Counted from the stretch's first letter, positions 1 through 8,667 are shown. The stretch: 64,000 bases of DNA from [Eubacterium] infirmum (GCA_900450455.1 UGGN01000001.1:186001-250000); one strand, 5' to 3'. Numbers and translations are program-made. Notes: a model not told the origin generated them from the letters alone.

Positions 1-162
1 TCCGTAATCCTTGTTACTCTTGTATTCATAGGGCTTCTCGTTCAGGGAGTTATGGAAGATCCGGTTAACGGTGCTCTAGGACTTGTAGTTCCGGCAATCG
101 GTGCAGTTGTTTACTTTATCTTTGACCGAAAGCTTAAGAAAGAAGTGAAGCAGAATGCGTAA
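1..162 (+). CDS. C-terminal end of a multi-pass membrane protein, probably a transporter (partial)
   Basis: Reading frame 1 is open from the window edge to the TAA at 160-162 and gives 53 residues. They contain two hydrophobic stretches (around SVILVTLVFIGLLV and ALGLVVPAIGAVVYFI) followed by the basic tail FDRKLKKEVKQNA. A TM-loop-TM ending in a lysine-rich cytoplasmic tail is typical of amino-acid permeases and other secondary carriers, but too little is left to name a family. The stop overlaps the start of the following amidohydrolase by 8 nt, so the two are translationally coupled, which suggests the carrier imports that enzyme's substrate (inference). The beginning lies outside the window. 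Confidence 0.6.
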   Translation, partial: SVILVTLVFIGLLVQGVMEDPVNGALGLVVPAIGAVVYFIFDRKLKKEVKQNA

Positions 163-1795
163 GATTTTATTTAATGCAAAGGTCTATGTTGAGAGAGGAA
201 GCTTTGCAGAGGCCGTTTTAATCGAGGATGACAAGATTGTAGCGGTTGGATCCAATAAGGACATCAAAGCCGAAGCATCAAAGCTAGACGGAAATTGTGG
301 TGCAGCGCAGCTGATTGACTGTGAGGGAAGAACTTTGATACCGGGACTCAACGATTCTCACCTGCACTTTATGCAGTTTGGTGAGACGCAAAACCAGGCG
401 ATGATAGAGGGTGTTACTTCGATAGATGAGATGGTTGGGATATGCAGAGAGTTTGCAAGAACTCATCCTAATCACGTCAAAGAGGGACTCCACGCCATCG
501 GTTGGAATCAGGATAATTTCGCGGATAGCAACAGGATTCCGGACAAAAATGATCTCGATAAGATCAGTACAGAATTTCCAATAGTTCTTGAGAGAGTTTG
601 CGGTCATATAATTTCAACAAACTCAAAGCTTCTGGAGATGCTCGATATCGAGGCAAACAAGGAGCTCTTCAAGGAAGGCGACTACCTTGTAGGCGAGGAC
701 GGAAAGCCAAGCGGTATATTCACAGGAAACGGATGCAATATAGCAAAGCGCCTTATTCCGGACTTTTCCCTAGAGGAAAGGCGTAAGATTTTGCTTGAGA
801 CCATGGAATATGCGGTTGCTCACGGACTTACGAGCGTTCAGAGTAACGATGTGGGAACGACCTTTATGGACGGTCCTGCGGCTTTTAAGCTCTTCCACGA
901 CATATACGATAAGGGAGAGGCTTTGCTCCGATATAGACATCAGGTTTGCTTTAATAGACTTGAGGACTTTAAGGAGTATCTTGAGAATGGAGAATATGCA
1001 AAAGGCGATTATCCTAAAGATTCGTGGCTCACACTTGGACCGCTGAAGCTCTTTAAGGACGGAAGCCTAGGTGCCAGAACCGCTTTGATGACTAATGGCT
1101 ACACCGGAAATCCGGATGACCACGGACTTGAGTGGATAAGCGTTGAAGATATGGATGAGTATTGCCGCATCGCAAAGGAGCACGGACTTCAGGTGGTTAC
1201 TCATGTAATCGGAGATGAGGCAGTAAAGCGCACGATAGATAGCTATGAGAAAGCCTTTGTAGATGGTGAAAACAAGCTGAGACATGCCCTGATCCACTGT
1301 CAAATTACGAGCAAGGAACTCGTCGATAGAATAGCAAAGCTGAACATTCTCGTCTTCGCACAGCCGATCTTCCTGGACTACGATATGAAAATCGTAGATG
1401 ACCTAATTGGTTCAGAGCTGGCTTCGAGCTCATATGCCTTTGGAAGTCTGGCAAAGAAGGGGGCACACGTATCCTATGGCACAGACTGCCCGGTTGAGGA
1501 CTGCAATCCATTCCCTAATATCTATATGGCTGTGACCAGAAAGGATAGACAGGGAAGGCCGGAGGGTGGATTCTATCCGGCAGAGTGTGTCGATGTTGAA
1601 ACGGCAATAGATGCCTATACCATTGAGAGTGCCTACGGCGAATTTATGGAGGCCATCAAAGGCCGCATAAAGCCGGGATACCTAGCTGATATGGTGCTTT
1701 TAGATAAGGATATATTCACAGTAAATCCTGATGAAATCAAGGATATCCTTCCGGTCATGACCATGGTTGGAGGTAAAATCGTATTTAAGCGATAG
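155..1795 (+). CDS. YtcJ-type metal-dependent amidohydrolase (amidohydrolase_3 family)
   Basis: A 546-residue cytoplasmic hydrolase of the amidohydrolase superfamily, subgroup YtcJ/amidohydrolase_3. Visible family signatures are the N-terminal metal motif HLH at 69-71 in GLNDSHLHF, LKLFKDGSLGART (the lysine is a likely carboxylated metal ligand), VTHVIGDEA and ALIHCQ (further His ligands), and GTDCPVED (catalytic Asp). Length is normal for the group. Known substrates are amides, formamides and N-acyl compounds; the actual substrate cannot be read from sequence. It overlaps the preceding permease end by 8 nt and is followed by a strong terminator, so it is the last gene of its operon. A paralogue lies at 13889-15535, inside the M20 peptidase cluster, which favours an amino-acid-derived substrate (inference). 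Confidence 0.85.
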   Translation: MRKILFNAKVYVERGSFAEAVLIEDDKIVAVGSNKDIKAEASKLDGNCGAAQLIDCEGRTLIPGLNDSHLHFMQFGETQNQAMIEGVTSIDEMVGICREFARTHPNHVKEGLHAIGWNQDNFADSNRIPDKNDLDKISTEFPIVLERVCGHIISTNSKLLEMLDIEANKELFKEGDYLVGEDGKPSGIFTGNGCNIAKRLIPDFSLEERRKILLETMEYAVAHGLTSVQSNDVGTTFMDGPAAFKLFHDIYDKGEALLRYRHQVCFNRLEDFKEYLENGEYAKGDYPKDSWLTLGPLKLFKDGSLGARTALMTNGYTGNPDDHGLEWISVEDMDEYCRIAKEHGLQVVTHVIGDEAVKRTIDSYEKAFVDGENKLRHALIHCQITSKELVDRIAKLNILVFAQPIFLDYDMKIVDDLIGSELASSSYAFGSLAKKGAHVSYGTDCPVEDCNPFPNIYMAVTRKDRQGRPEGGFYPAECVDVETAIDAYTIESAYGEFMEAIKGRIKPGYLADMVLLDKDIFTVNPDEIKDILPVMTMVGGKIVFKR

Positions 1796-1822
1796 AAAAG
1801 GGAGAGCGTTGCTCTCCTTTTG
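1796..1822 (+). terminator. Intrinsic terminator after the amidohydrolase
   Basis: Perfect stem GGAGAGC (1801-1807), loop GTT, GCTCTCC (1811-1817), extended by A/T pairs and followed by TTTT. It begins directly after the stop codon. A near copy sits at 2935-2962 on the other side of the Fic gene. Confidence 0.85.
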
Positions 1823-1895
1823 TGTTATACTATTCACAGTGATGGAAGGTCTCTTAGATTAGCTGATTTTATAGTAAAATCATTATGGAGTTACA

Positions 1896-2879
1896 ATGAA
1901 ATTTTATAAACCACCATTTGAAATGAATGAACAAATAGCGACTATTACTGCTGAAATTGCAGAGCTGAGTGGAGAACTTTCTGCATATGAAGGCTTGACT
2001 ACAAATCCTATACTCCGAAGAGAAAATCGTATTAAAACGATTCATTCTTCGCTTGCAATTGAACAAAATACACTATCAATCGAGCAGGTGACAGATATTA
2101 TTGATGGTAAACGAGTCCTTGCTCCACCGGCGGAGATTAAAGAAGTCCAAAACGCTTATGAGATATATGAGAAGTTAGATATATTGAATCCTTATTCAAT
2201 AGAAGATCTATTAGTAGCTCATAAAATTATGACAAAAGATCTAATAAAAGAGTCCGGTATGTTTCGGAGTGGGAATGCAGGTGTATATGATGGGGAAAAA
2301 TTGATTCATGCAGGAACTCCGTCAAGCTACATACCGGAAGTGATGGGAAATTTATTTACATGGCTCAAAGAAAGCAGCTTGCATCCGCTGATAAAAGCGT
2401 GCTTGTTTCATTATGAATTCGAATTCATTCATCCATTTTTTGATGGAAATGGAAGAACGGGAAGATTGTGGCACACCTTGATTTTATCGAAATGGAAGCC
2501 GTTTTTTGCTTGGGTACCTATAGAATCATTGATTCATGATAATCAGCAGGCATATTATGATGCAATAGGAGCTTCCAACGAAAGCGAAAATGCCAATGAT
2601 TTTGTTTTATTCATGCTGGATATTATAAAGACTGCCTTAGAAGAAATTCTTATAAGAACAAGAAATGTCGGAGAAAATGTCGGAGAAAATGTCGGAGAAA
2701 ATGAAGAGGAAATCTTAAATCTTTTAGATAATAATCCAAGACTGAGTGCAGTAAAAATTGCAGAAAAACTTAATTTATCCAGTCGTCAGGTTGAGCGAAT
2801 AATTAAATCTCTGCGTGAAGAAGGACGTTTGGTACGCCACGGAGCAAATAGAGGTGGATTCTGGGAAGTAAGAAAATAA
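1896..2879 (+). CDS. Fic family protein with C-terminal winged-helix domain
   Basis: A 327-residue Fic-domain protein, of the family that usually transfers AMP to target-protein hydroxyls. The core motif HPFFDGNGRTGR starts at His179 and is complete, so the protein should be active. Upstream, SSLAIEQN (about residues 50-57) resembles the [S/T]xxxE inhibitory helix of self-inhibited Fic proteins. After the Fic fold comes a repeated VGEN linker (residues 257-268), then a winged helix-turn-helix (LSAVKIAEKLNLSSRQVERIIKSL). GGAG lies 5 nt before the ATG. The gene stands alone, looks AT-richer than its neighbours and is bracketed by two near-identical terminators, which suggests an acquired single-gene module. 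Targets are unknown; it could be a free-standing regulator or the toxin half of a system whose antitoxin role is played by its own inhibitory helix. Confidence 0.88.
   Translation: MKFYKPPFEMNEQIATITAEIAELSGELSAYEGLTTNPILRRENRIKTIHSSLAIEQNTLSIEQVTDIIDGKRVLAPPAEIKEVQNAYEIYEKLDILNPYSIEDLLVAHKIMTKDLIKESGMFRSGNAGVYDGEKLIHAGTPSSYIPEVMGNLFTWLKESSLHPLIKACLFHYEFEFIHPFFDGNGRTGRLWHTLILSKWKPFFAWVPIESLIHDNQQAYYDAIGASNESENANDFVLFMLDIIKTALEEILIRTRNVGENVGENVGENEEEILNLLDNNPRLSAVKIAEKLNLSSRQVERIIKSLREEGRLVRHGANRGGFWEVRK
2664..2699 (+). repeat. Three tandem 12-bp repeats in the Fic gene (VGEN linker)
   Basis: The unit AATGTCGGAGAA occurs three times in perfect tandem and in frame, encoding NVGE x3 between the Fic and winged-helix domains. 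Loss or gain of a unit would change linker length without a frameshift. Confidence 0.9.
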
Positions 2880-2934
2880 GTTATTTTATTATTTGTTTTT
2901 TATGAAAACTTGTGATAATACACAGCTCTAAGCA

Positions 2935-2962
2935 CAAAAGGAGAGCATTGCCCTCCTTTTGT
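2935..2962. terminator. Bidirectional terminator between the convergent Fic and 275-aa genes
   Basis: Hairpin CAAAAGGAG...CTCCTTTTG with inner GC pairs; T-runs on both strands let it serve both convergent genes. Closely resembles the terminator at 1796-1822. Confidence 0.75.
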
Positions 2963-2978
2963 ATTTGTCATTCATCTT

Positions 2979-3806
2979 TTATAACTCATTCCAAACCGTA
3001 CTAAGCTCCAGGAACTCATCGACCAGCATCCTGCCATTAACTTTCTTGCATTTTGCTTCGAATACCTGAGTTACTTTGTACACTGTACCGTCTCGCAACT
3101 GGTAGCTTATAGCGGTGTAGTCACCACCCGGGCGTGGTTTAACTTTGATGAATACACTGGATTTTTTATCTGCACCGTATATTTCCTCAATCTCATAAGG
3201 AAAATGCTCAAGCTTCATCATCTCTATGCAGTTTTTCGTTGCAACATCTTTAAATTGCTCATAGTATTTGTCTTTATTATCTATGTACTTTGTGTATCTA
3301 TCCTTGTAGTTAAAGTTAAAAACTACATGAGCAAAATTTCTTATTGCCTGTTCCTCTTCGCTAAGCTTTATCGGCTTTAGATTCTGTTCCTTTGCTTCGC
3401 GGATATGTTGAAGGATTCGTCCTATTATTCCCGTCTTTTCATAGCCATCGTGAAATTCTACCAAAAGAGGTTTCAGGTCAGTGTGACCGCTCTCAAAATA
3501 GATACTGTAATTATCCTCGTCAGAAAGCAGTTTCAGGGCCTTGTCGAACTTACCTTCTTGAATATCCGTTATGTAATCGATATAGAACTTAGCAGTTATA
3601 TCCTTAAACTCACCATTTTTATCCTTCTTACTGACAGTGACAAGCTCAGGATTTGTTTGAATTGCCTTCATAGAAATCTTGAGGTAGTCTTCGCGAAAAT
3701 TGTTTGCGACTTTGGTCTTCGAAGACTTGCTATAAAAGACAAGGATCAAGATGGCTGCAATTACAAGGACTAAAGCTATAGAGAATATCTTTGCTTTGTT
3801 TCTCAT
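2979..3806 (-). CDS. Membrane-anchored protein of unknown function
   Basis: 275 residues. The N-terminus has a basic start (MRNKAKIF) and one hydrophobic segment (about 8-26) without a lipobox, so it reads as a signal anchor with an extracytoplasmic domain of about 245 residues. That domain is charged, rich in Lys, Glu and Tyr, and has no motif I recognise. An AAGGAGG ribosome binding site 9 nt before the ATG lies inside the last codons of the upstream 4-TM gene, and only 3 nt separate the two reading frames, so they are one translational unit. The function may be linked to that small membrane protein, but nothing identifies it. Confidence 0.7.
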   Translation of the reverse strand: MRNKAKIFSIALVLVIAAILILVFYSKSSKTKVANNFREDYLKISMKAIQTNPELVTVSKKDKNGEFKDITAKFYIDYITDIQEGKFDKALKLLSDEDNYSIYFESGHTDLKPLLVEFHDGYEKTGIIGRILQHIREAKEQNLKPIKLSEEEQAIRNFAHVVFNFNYKDRYTKYIDNKDKYYEQFKDVATKNCIEMMKLEHFPYEIEEIYGADKKSSVFIKVKPRPGGDYTAISYQLRDGTVYKVTQVFEAKCKKVNGRMLVDEFLELSTVWNEL

Positions 3807-3809
3807 GAC

Positions 3810-4274
3810 TTATTTCCTCCTTACTATAAAATAACTGCATATAACCGTGACTAAAGAAATGCCCCAAGCTATTATAGAGATAAAACATGATATGAACAAA
3901 ATGTTAGGGTCAAAAGGTATCGGAAGCGAAGCCTCAGGGTGATACATGGCGTATACAACGAATGCAAGCGTAAATACATTTAGATCCAGCGCAATTAGAG
4001 AAGTTATAACAAAGGCTTTTCTTGCGGAAATATAGGCATTTAGCTTTTCCATAGTTTTGTATTTTCGATAGCGATATATGAAATGCATTGATAAGATGAA
4101 CATATAAAATATTGATATATAAACAAAACAATGCTTATATATGAATTCCATAATATCCCCAATCCATAAATACGCAATATGTAGCTCGATTATAGAGTAT
4201 GTTAATATCAGCGTACTCCATATCACCGCTGACAGTGAATAAAACATGTATTTTACGATTTTCTCTGTGTTCAT
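3810..4274 (-). CDS. Small four-TM membrane protein, copy A of a tandem pair
   Basis: 154 residues from the start MNTEKIVKYMF, chosen because GAGGAG lies 7 nt upstream and because it matches the start of the tandem copy; an in-frame ATG at 4298 has no comparable site. Four hydrophobic segments are visible, separated by a basic loop (YRYRKYKTMEKLNAY), and the protein ends in VRRK. No family is recognised. Its last codons contain the AAGGAGG site of the next gene (275-aa anchored protein). The paralogue at 4397-4855 is nearly identical over the first ~25 residues and the C-terminal two thirds, but diverges in the first loop and second TM, indicating duplication followed by localised change. Confidence 0.7.
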   Translation of the reverse strand: MNTEKIVKYMFYSLSAVIWSTLILTYSIIELHIAYLWIGDIMEFIYKHCFVYISIFYMFILSMHFIYRYRKYKTMEKLNAYISARKAFVITSLIALDLNVFTLAFVVYAMYHPEASLPIPFDPNILFISCFISIIAWGISLVTVICSYFIVRRK

Positions 4275-4396
4275 GACAAACTCCTCGTATCTATACAATT
4301 ACATGACGTAAAAAGATTTCTATCTTACTTGGTTCTGAAGCATTACAATTCCCATCGTATCCTATAATGTAAAAAAATATAAATATAACTCTATAC

Positions 4397-4855
4397 TTAT
4401 AATAAGCCTCTCCTCCTTATTACAAAATAACTGCATATAACCGTGACTAAGGAAATGCCCCAGGCTATTATAGAGATAAAACACGATATGAACAAAATGT
4501 TGGGGTCAAAAGGTATCGGAAGCGAGAACTCAGGGTGACAAAAGGCATATAGAACAAATGCAAGCGTAAATACATTTAATTCCAGCGCAATTAGAGAAGT
4601 TATAACAAAGGCTTTTTTTGCAGAAATATAGGCATTTAGCTTTTCCATAGTTTTGTATTTTCGATAGCGATATATAAAATGTACGGGTGAAACGGACAAG
4701 TAAAATATCAGTATATAGACAATGTAATTAAGTGATGAGCCGCGAATAGACAAGTTATGTCCGGTTATAAGTACAATTATAGAAAGTATAATTGCAATTA
4801 TTATCACCGCTGACAGTGAATAAAACATGTATTTTACGATTTTCTCTGTGTTCAT
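4397..4855 (-). CDS. Small four-TM membrane protein, copy B of a tandem pair
   Basis: 152 residues, same topology as copy A: MNTEKIVKYMFYSLSAV start, four TM segments, a basic KYKTMEKLNAY loop and a basic C-terminus (RRRGLL). GAGG precedes the ATG by 8 nt. The end retains the AAGGAGG string that in copy A serves as the ribosome binding site of the following gene, but here no such gene follows. So copy B appears to be a duplicate of the 5' gene of the pair and its SD-like end a relic (inference). DNA similarity between the copies spans roughly 3815-4290 and 4425-4870. Function unknown. Confidence 0.7.
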   Translation of the reverse strand: MNTEKIVKYMFYSLSAVIIIAIILSIIVLITGHNLSIRGSSLNYIVYILIFYLSVSPVHFIYRYRKYKTMEKLNAYISAKKAFVITSLIALELNVFTLAFVLYAFCHPEFSLPIPFDPNILFISCFISIIAWGISLVTVICSYFVIRRRGLL

Positions 4856-4993
4856 GACAAGTACCTCGTATACATAAAATCACATCCAAGAACCGTATTC
4901 GACTATTCTTAATTATATAATAACTCTTTGTGGGAGGAAATCAAGCCTATAATTATCTCTATATTAAAAAATCTTTTCTATCAAAACACAAAA

Positions 4994-5016
4994 GACGAGA
5001 ACCGGCGGCTCTCGTC
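4994..5016 (-). terminator. Distal terminator of the yitT transcript
   Basis: Stem GACGAGA / TCTCGTC around a GC-rich 9-nt loop; on the minus strand it is followed by TTTTGTGTTTT. It is the second of two tandem terminators after the YitT-type gene. Confidence 0.65.
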
Positions 5017-5031
5017 TCATTGTATAAGTAA

Positions 5032-5063
5032 AACCACGCGTTTGACGCGTGGTTGGGTTTTTT
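5032..5063. terminator. Proximal terminator between yitT and the small membrane genes
   Basis: Perfect 9-bp stem AACCACGCG / CGCGTGGTT, loop TTTGA. The plus strand has GGGTTTTTT after it and the minus strand TTTTAC, so it can act in either direction; only the minus strand has an upstream gene. Confidence 0.75.
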
Positions 5064-5093
5064 GTAATAATAAAATTCCTCATTGGGATGATT

Positions 5094-5969
5094 TTATCTC
5101 TTCTTCTGTTTATAGAATCTGCCGCTAAGCTCCTCAGTCTTAAGCGAGTTGATAAATGCTTTAGGGTCTATCTCTTTAATAATATTTATGACCGTTGAGA
5201 CCTGATCGCTGTTTACGACCGAGTAAAGCATCTTTCTTTCGGCACCCTCGTAGCAACCGGTGCCTACAAACAGGGTTGCGTCGTGGTGTGTAACGATGCG
5301 AATCTGCTCGTAAATCTCCTGAGTTTTATCGGTGATGATGAGCAGTGTGTGCTTTTGATAGCGCTTGTAGAAGAGCTTGATAATCTGCGTGTTGCAGTAC
5401 TGAAATATAATAGAGTACAGGGCTTTTTCGAAGCCGAAAATACATCCTGCAGTCAGCAAAATCAAAGAGTTTGTGAGCAGTATCAAATTCCATGCGTCCT
5501 TGCCCTTGCGCTCCGACATGAATATCGATATGAAGTCCATACCGCCACCGCTTGCACCGGCTAGAAGCGTAACAACAACAGCAAGTCCGTTAAGGATTCC
5601 ACCGAATACAGATATTAGGAGCATGTCCTCGGTTATTACAAACTTCGGAATTGTATCGGTCAAAATACTGGTGAGTGCGATTACGTAAAGGCTGTAAAGT
5701 GTGAACCTTTTGCCGATGTACTTAAAGCCTATGTAGATAGGAATAAGGTTTATCGGGATATATAGGGCTGTGAACGGTATGTCAAGCGCAAAGAACTTAG
5801 CACAGACTCTTTGAATCAGAATTGCAATTCCGGAGAAGCCGCTCGGATAAAGACCTCCTGCAGGAACAAAGCTGCAGAGGTTTATCGCAAAAAGAACAGC
5901 GCCGAAAGTTACAGCAAGAAATTGAAACAATGGGCCTAATATATGATTTTTTTGCCTTTCAATTTTCAT
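5094..5969 (-). CDS. YitT family membrane protein (DUF161 + DUF2179)
   Basis: 291 residues. The N-terminal ~200 residues carry about five or six TM segments with the YitT hallmarks: the ILGPLFQFLAVTFGAVLFAI start, a PAGGLYPSGFSGIAILIQ loop, and LAGASGGGMDF near TM4-5. The soluble C-terminus (about 205-285) is a DUF2179 domain with LFVGTGCYEGAERKMLY and VVNSDQVSTVINIIKEIDPKAF. The transport function of the family is unproven. The ribosome binding site is weak (AAGAAA shortly before the ATG). It lies 109 nt after the M32 carboxypeptidase gene, with no convincing terminator between, so it may be co-transcribed; two terminators follow it. Confidence 0.85.
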   Translation of the reverse strand: MKIERQKNHILGPLFQFLAVTFGAVLFAINLCSFVPAGGLYPSGFSGIAILIQRVCAKFFALDIPFTALYIPINLIPIYIGFKYIGKRFTLYSLYVIALTSILTDTIPKFVITEDMLLISVFGGILNGLAVVVTLLAGASGGGMDFISIFMSERKGKDAWNLILLTNSLILLTAGCIFGFEKALYSIIFQYCNTQIIKLFYKRYQKHTLLIITDKTQEIYEQIRIVTHHDATLFVGTGCYEGAERKMLYSVVNSDQVSTVINIIKEIDPKAFINSLKTEELSGRFYKQKKR

Positions 5970-6078
5970 TTTTTCTTGTATGATTAGCTCATAGGCTAAA
6001 TCATACTCTCCTTTCCGTTTTTACTGTCTGTTTCATAATACATTCAGATACTCCTTTGGACGGCTTTCGCCGCTCTTT

Positions 6079-7575
6079 CTATTTATATATCTCCTTAAAT
6101 TTCTTCTCTAGGTAGTCAATATAGTCATCAGCTGAGAACTTCTCTCCGAGAGCTTTCTCGAGAAGCTCATCTGAGCGGTAGAGACTTCCGTGTTTCCAGA
6201 TGTGCTCTCTGTTCCACTCGTTTATCTTTGAGAAGTCGCCCTTTGATAGAGCGTCTTTGACGTCGATTTCGGCAGCCATCTTTGATAGAAGCTGAGCGCC
6301 ATAGGCGGAACCTAGTGCGTATGACGGGAAGTAGCCGATTGCACCGCCGGCCCAGTGGCTATCCTGAAGAACACCGAGCTTATCGTTAGGAACGTCGACT
6401 CCCAGATATTCTTTATATAGCTTATTCCAATGTTCAGGTAGTTCCGTAACCTTTATCTCGCCGGCCATCAGTTTCTTTTCGAGCTCATATCTCACCAAAA
6501 CGTGAAGGCAATATGTAACCTCATCTGCCTCTGTTCTGATAAAAGAAGGTTCAACCCTATTGATTGCACGATAAAGCGCTTCGGCTGTGACATCCTTGAG
6601 CGAAGGGAAAAGTTCCTTTAACTTAGGAAGTACAAATGCTATAAATTCCTTGCTTCTACCTAGCAGGTTCTCGTAGAATCTACTTTGGCTTTCGTGGATT
6701 CCCATAGAAACGCCTGCGTCGAGAAGTGTGTATAGATATTTGTCGTCAACTCCCGTGTCGTAGAGTGCATGGCCGCTTTCGTGGATTACGCTATACATCG
6801 AAGAAGCGAAGTCATCATCCATGTAGTGCGTCGTAATTCTTTCATCAAGATGTGAACCGAGGCTTGTTGTGAACGGATGCTCACTTGTTGAAAGGCCGCA
6901 GTGTGCAAGGTCAAGCCCCATGAGCTTCATCAGATAGTATGAGAGCTCCTCTTGCTTGGCAACAGGGAAGTTCCCCTTGAGGAACGATGAATCAACCTGC
7001 TCGCTTGCCGAAATGTGCTTGATTAGCGGTACGATTCTCTCTCTTAACTTGGCGAAGAACTCATCGCAGACTTCCATTGTCAGACCGTCCTCGTATTCAC
7101 CGAGCCAGTAGTCGTAAGGCACTTTATCTGGAGCGCAGTACTTTGCAAATTTGATATTTGTCTCAAAAATTTCGCTTAAGTATGGTGCAAAGGAAGCAAA
7201 GTCGTTGTTTTTCTTAGCATCCTCCCAAACGTCTTCAGCTTTTACAACAAGCTCCTGATAGGCGATGTACTCGTCCATAGGGATGCTCTGCATGCGGCGG
7301 ATATCTTTGAGCATGAGGTGAACCATGCGCTTTTCCTCTTCTGTCAAAGCAACCTTGTTATTATCCAGGAGCTCGAGAAGAGCTACTGTTTCACTTCCTG
7401 TTTTGATTAGGTATTCCTCCTCGCTGAGCACGGCAAGAGCGTGAGCGCGGTTTTCGGCAGTGCCCTTTGGGGCAACGGTCTGTCCGTCATAGCTGATGCT
7501 TTCCATAGCGTGTGCGTATGCGCTAAGGCGACTCTGTAGCTTAAGTAGTTGTTCCTTTACTTGATTTAATTCCAT
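6079..7575 (-). CDS. Carboxypeptidase Taq-type metallopeptidase (M32)
   Basis: 498 residues when started at the ATG 5 nt after GGAGG; an in-frame TTG at 7587 overlaps that site and is unlikely. M32 enzymes are cytoplasmic zinc carboxypeptidases that trim amino acids from peptide C-termini. The zinc site HESGH is at about 265-269 (IHESGHALYDTG), followed by GIHESQSRFYEN with the third ligand, and C-terminal HWAGGAIGYFPSYALG is a typical family block. Length matches the family (~500). It sits between asparaginase and YitT on the same strand and fits the peptide/amino-acid catabolism theme of this part of the window. Confidence 0.9.
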   Translation of the reverse strand: MELNQVKEQLLKLQSRLSAYAHAMESISYDGQTVAPKGTAENRAHALAVLSEEEYLIKTGSETVALLELLDNNKVALTEEEKRMVHLMLKDIRRMQSIPMDEYIAYQELVVKAEDVWEDAKKNNDFASFAPYLSEIFETNIKFAKYCAPDKVPYDYWLGEYEDGLTMEVCDEFFAKLRERIVPLIKHISASEQVDSSFLKGNFPVAKQEELSYYLMKLMGLDLAHCGLSTSEHPFTTSLGSHLDERITTHYMDDDFASSMYSVIHESGHALYDTGVDDKYLYTLLDAGVSMGIHESQSRFYENLLGRSKEFIAFVLPKLKELFPSLKDVTAEALYRAINRVEPSFIRTEADEVTYCLHVLVRYELEKKLMAGEIKVTELPEHWNKLYKEYLGVDVPNDKLGVLQDSHWAGGAIGYFPSYALGSAYGAQLLSKMAAEIDVKDALSKGDFSKINEWNREHIWKHGSLYRSDELLEKALGEKFSADDYIDYLEKKFKEIYK

Positions 7576-7659
7576 ATTTTCCTCCAATTTATTCTATATG
7601 TATGGGACGCAAAACCTATAAGGCGTCCGTCTCAGTTATTATATTTCCAAATAATACGT

Positions 7660-8667
7660 CTAGCTCTTAGGTTCGTAGAGCAGGTCGTGGTTAATACACG
7701 TGTAGAAACCTTCTCGAATTTCTTCGTAGTCCGAATGCTCGGCACATAGCCACATCAGCTTTGTTACTGCCGATTCTACTGTCATATCAAAGGACTGAAG
7801 CACATTGTACCTGTCGAGGGCAAGGGCACCAACCTCGTATTTCTCCGCATCGCTTCCCTCGAGCATGACCTGAGTCGCGATAACGATGATTTTACCCTTT
7901 TCGGTCAAGGCGCGAAGTTCATTCATGAAGTTTCTTTTGTCATAGAATGGTATACCACCAACACCGTAGCTTTCAATCACGATGATGTCGTAGTGCTGGC
8001 CAAGATAAGCGAGAATTTCGGGTCTGATTCCGGGAATCAGCTTGAGCAGGAATACGGAATCGGATATCGACGGAGCAAAGCGCACCTCTCCTTGGACTAC
8101 CGGAGCCTCTAAGTATTTGATTATCCGATTATCATCTATGAAAGCAGCGATAGGGTAGCCTATACTGTCAAAGGCGGCAAAACTCTTGCTTCTAATCTTA
8201 CGTGCTCTGGTTCCCAGTATTGCCTTGCCGTCAAAGACGATAAAAATGCCGTTAAGACCGCCGTTAAGTATAAAGCTTATACTGTCACTGAGGTTGCGTC
8301 TTGCGTCGGTGAATTCGTCTGAAATCGGCTTTTGAGCACCTGTCAAAACTATAGGCTTAGATGCTCCCTGTATCAGGTAGGAAAGAGCTGATGCTGTATA
8401 TGCCATGGTGTCAGTTCCGTGCGTTATCAAAAAGCCGTCATAGCTATCGTAACTTGACTCAATTTCTCTGACTATGAGCATCCAGTGCTCGGGCTGGATA
8501 TTGGTGCTGTCTATATTAAAAATCTGCTTTACATCAATGTCGCACTCTGTACAGGCATTAGGGATATATGAAAGCAACATCTCCGGGGAAATCGCAGGTT
8601 TCAGACCGTTTTCGGTTTGGACTGAAGCGATTGTTCCACCCGTTGCAATGAGTAAGATTCTCTTCAT
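7660..8667 (-). CDS. ansA: L-asparaginase, type I (cytoplasmic)
   Basis: 335 residues starting MKRILLIATGGTIAS, with GAGGA 7 nt upstream; an upstream in-frame start at 8709 would add 14 residues with no site. It hydrolyses asparagine to aspartate and ammonia. Both active-site threonine motifs are present: ATGGTIAS at 8-15 and THGTDTMAYTA near residue 90. No signal peptide, and length and C-terminal domain fit the cytoplasmic type I group rather than the periplasmic type II. The gene is divergent from arginine deiminase and 84 nt upstream of the M32 peptidase. A weak GGACGC/GCGTCC inverted repeat follows at 7604-7626. Confidence 0.9.
   Translation of the reverse strand: MKRILLIATGGTIASVQTENGLKPAISPEMLLSYIPNACTECDIDVKQIFNIDSTNIQPEHWMLIVREIESSYDSYDGFLITHGTDTMAYTASALSYLIQGASKPIVLTGAQKPISDEFTDARRNLSDSISFILNGGLNGIFIVFDGKAILGTRARKIRSKSFAAFDSIGYPIAAFIDDNRIIKYLEAPVVQGEVRFAPSISDSVFLLKLIPGIRPEILAYLGQHYDIIVIESYGVGGIPFYDKRNFMNELRALTEKGKIIVIATQVMLEGSDAEKYEVGALALDRYNVLQSFDMTVESAVTKLMWLCAEHSDYEEIREGFYTCINHDLLYEPKS

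Noticed and set aside
4928-5128. 66-codon plus-strand frame between the small membrane gene and yitT
   Set aside because: It runs through two strong terminator hairpins and the end of yitT, so it is not a gene.
7604-7626. Terminator after asparaginase
   Set aside because: The GGACGC/GCGTCC inverted repeat has no T-run on the relevant strand; co-transcription with the M32 gene remains possible.
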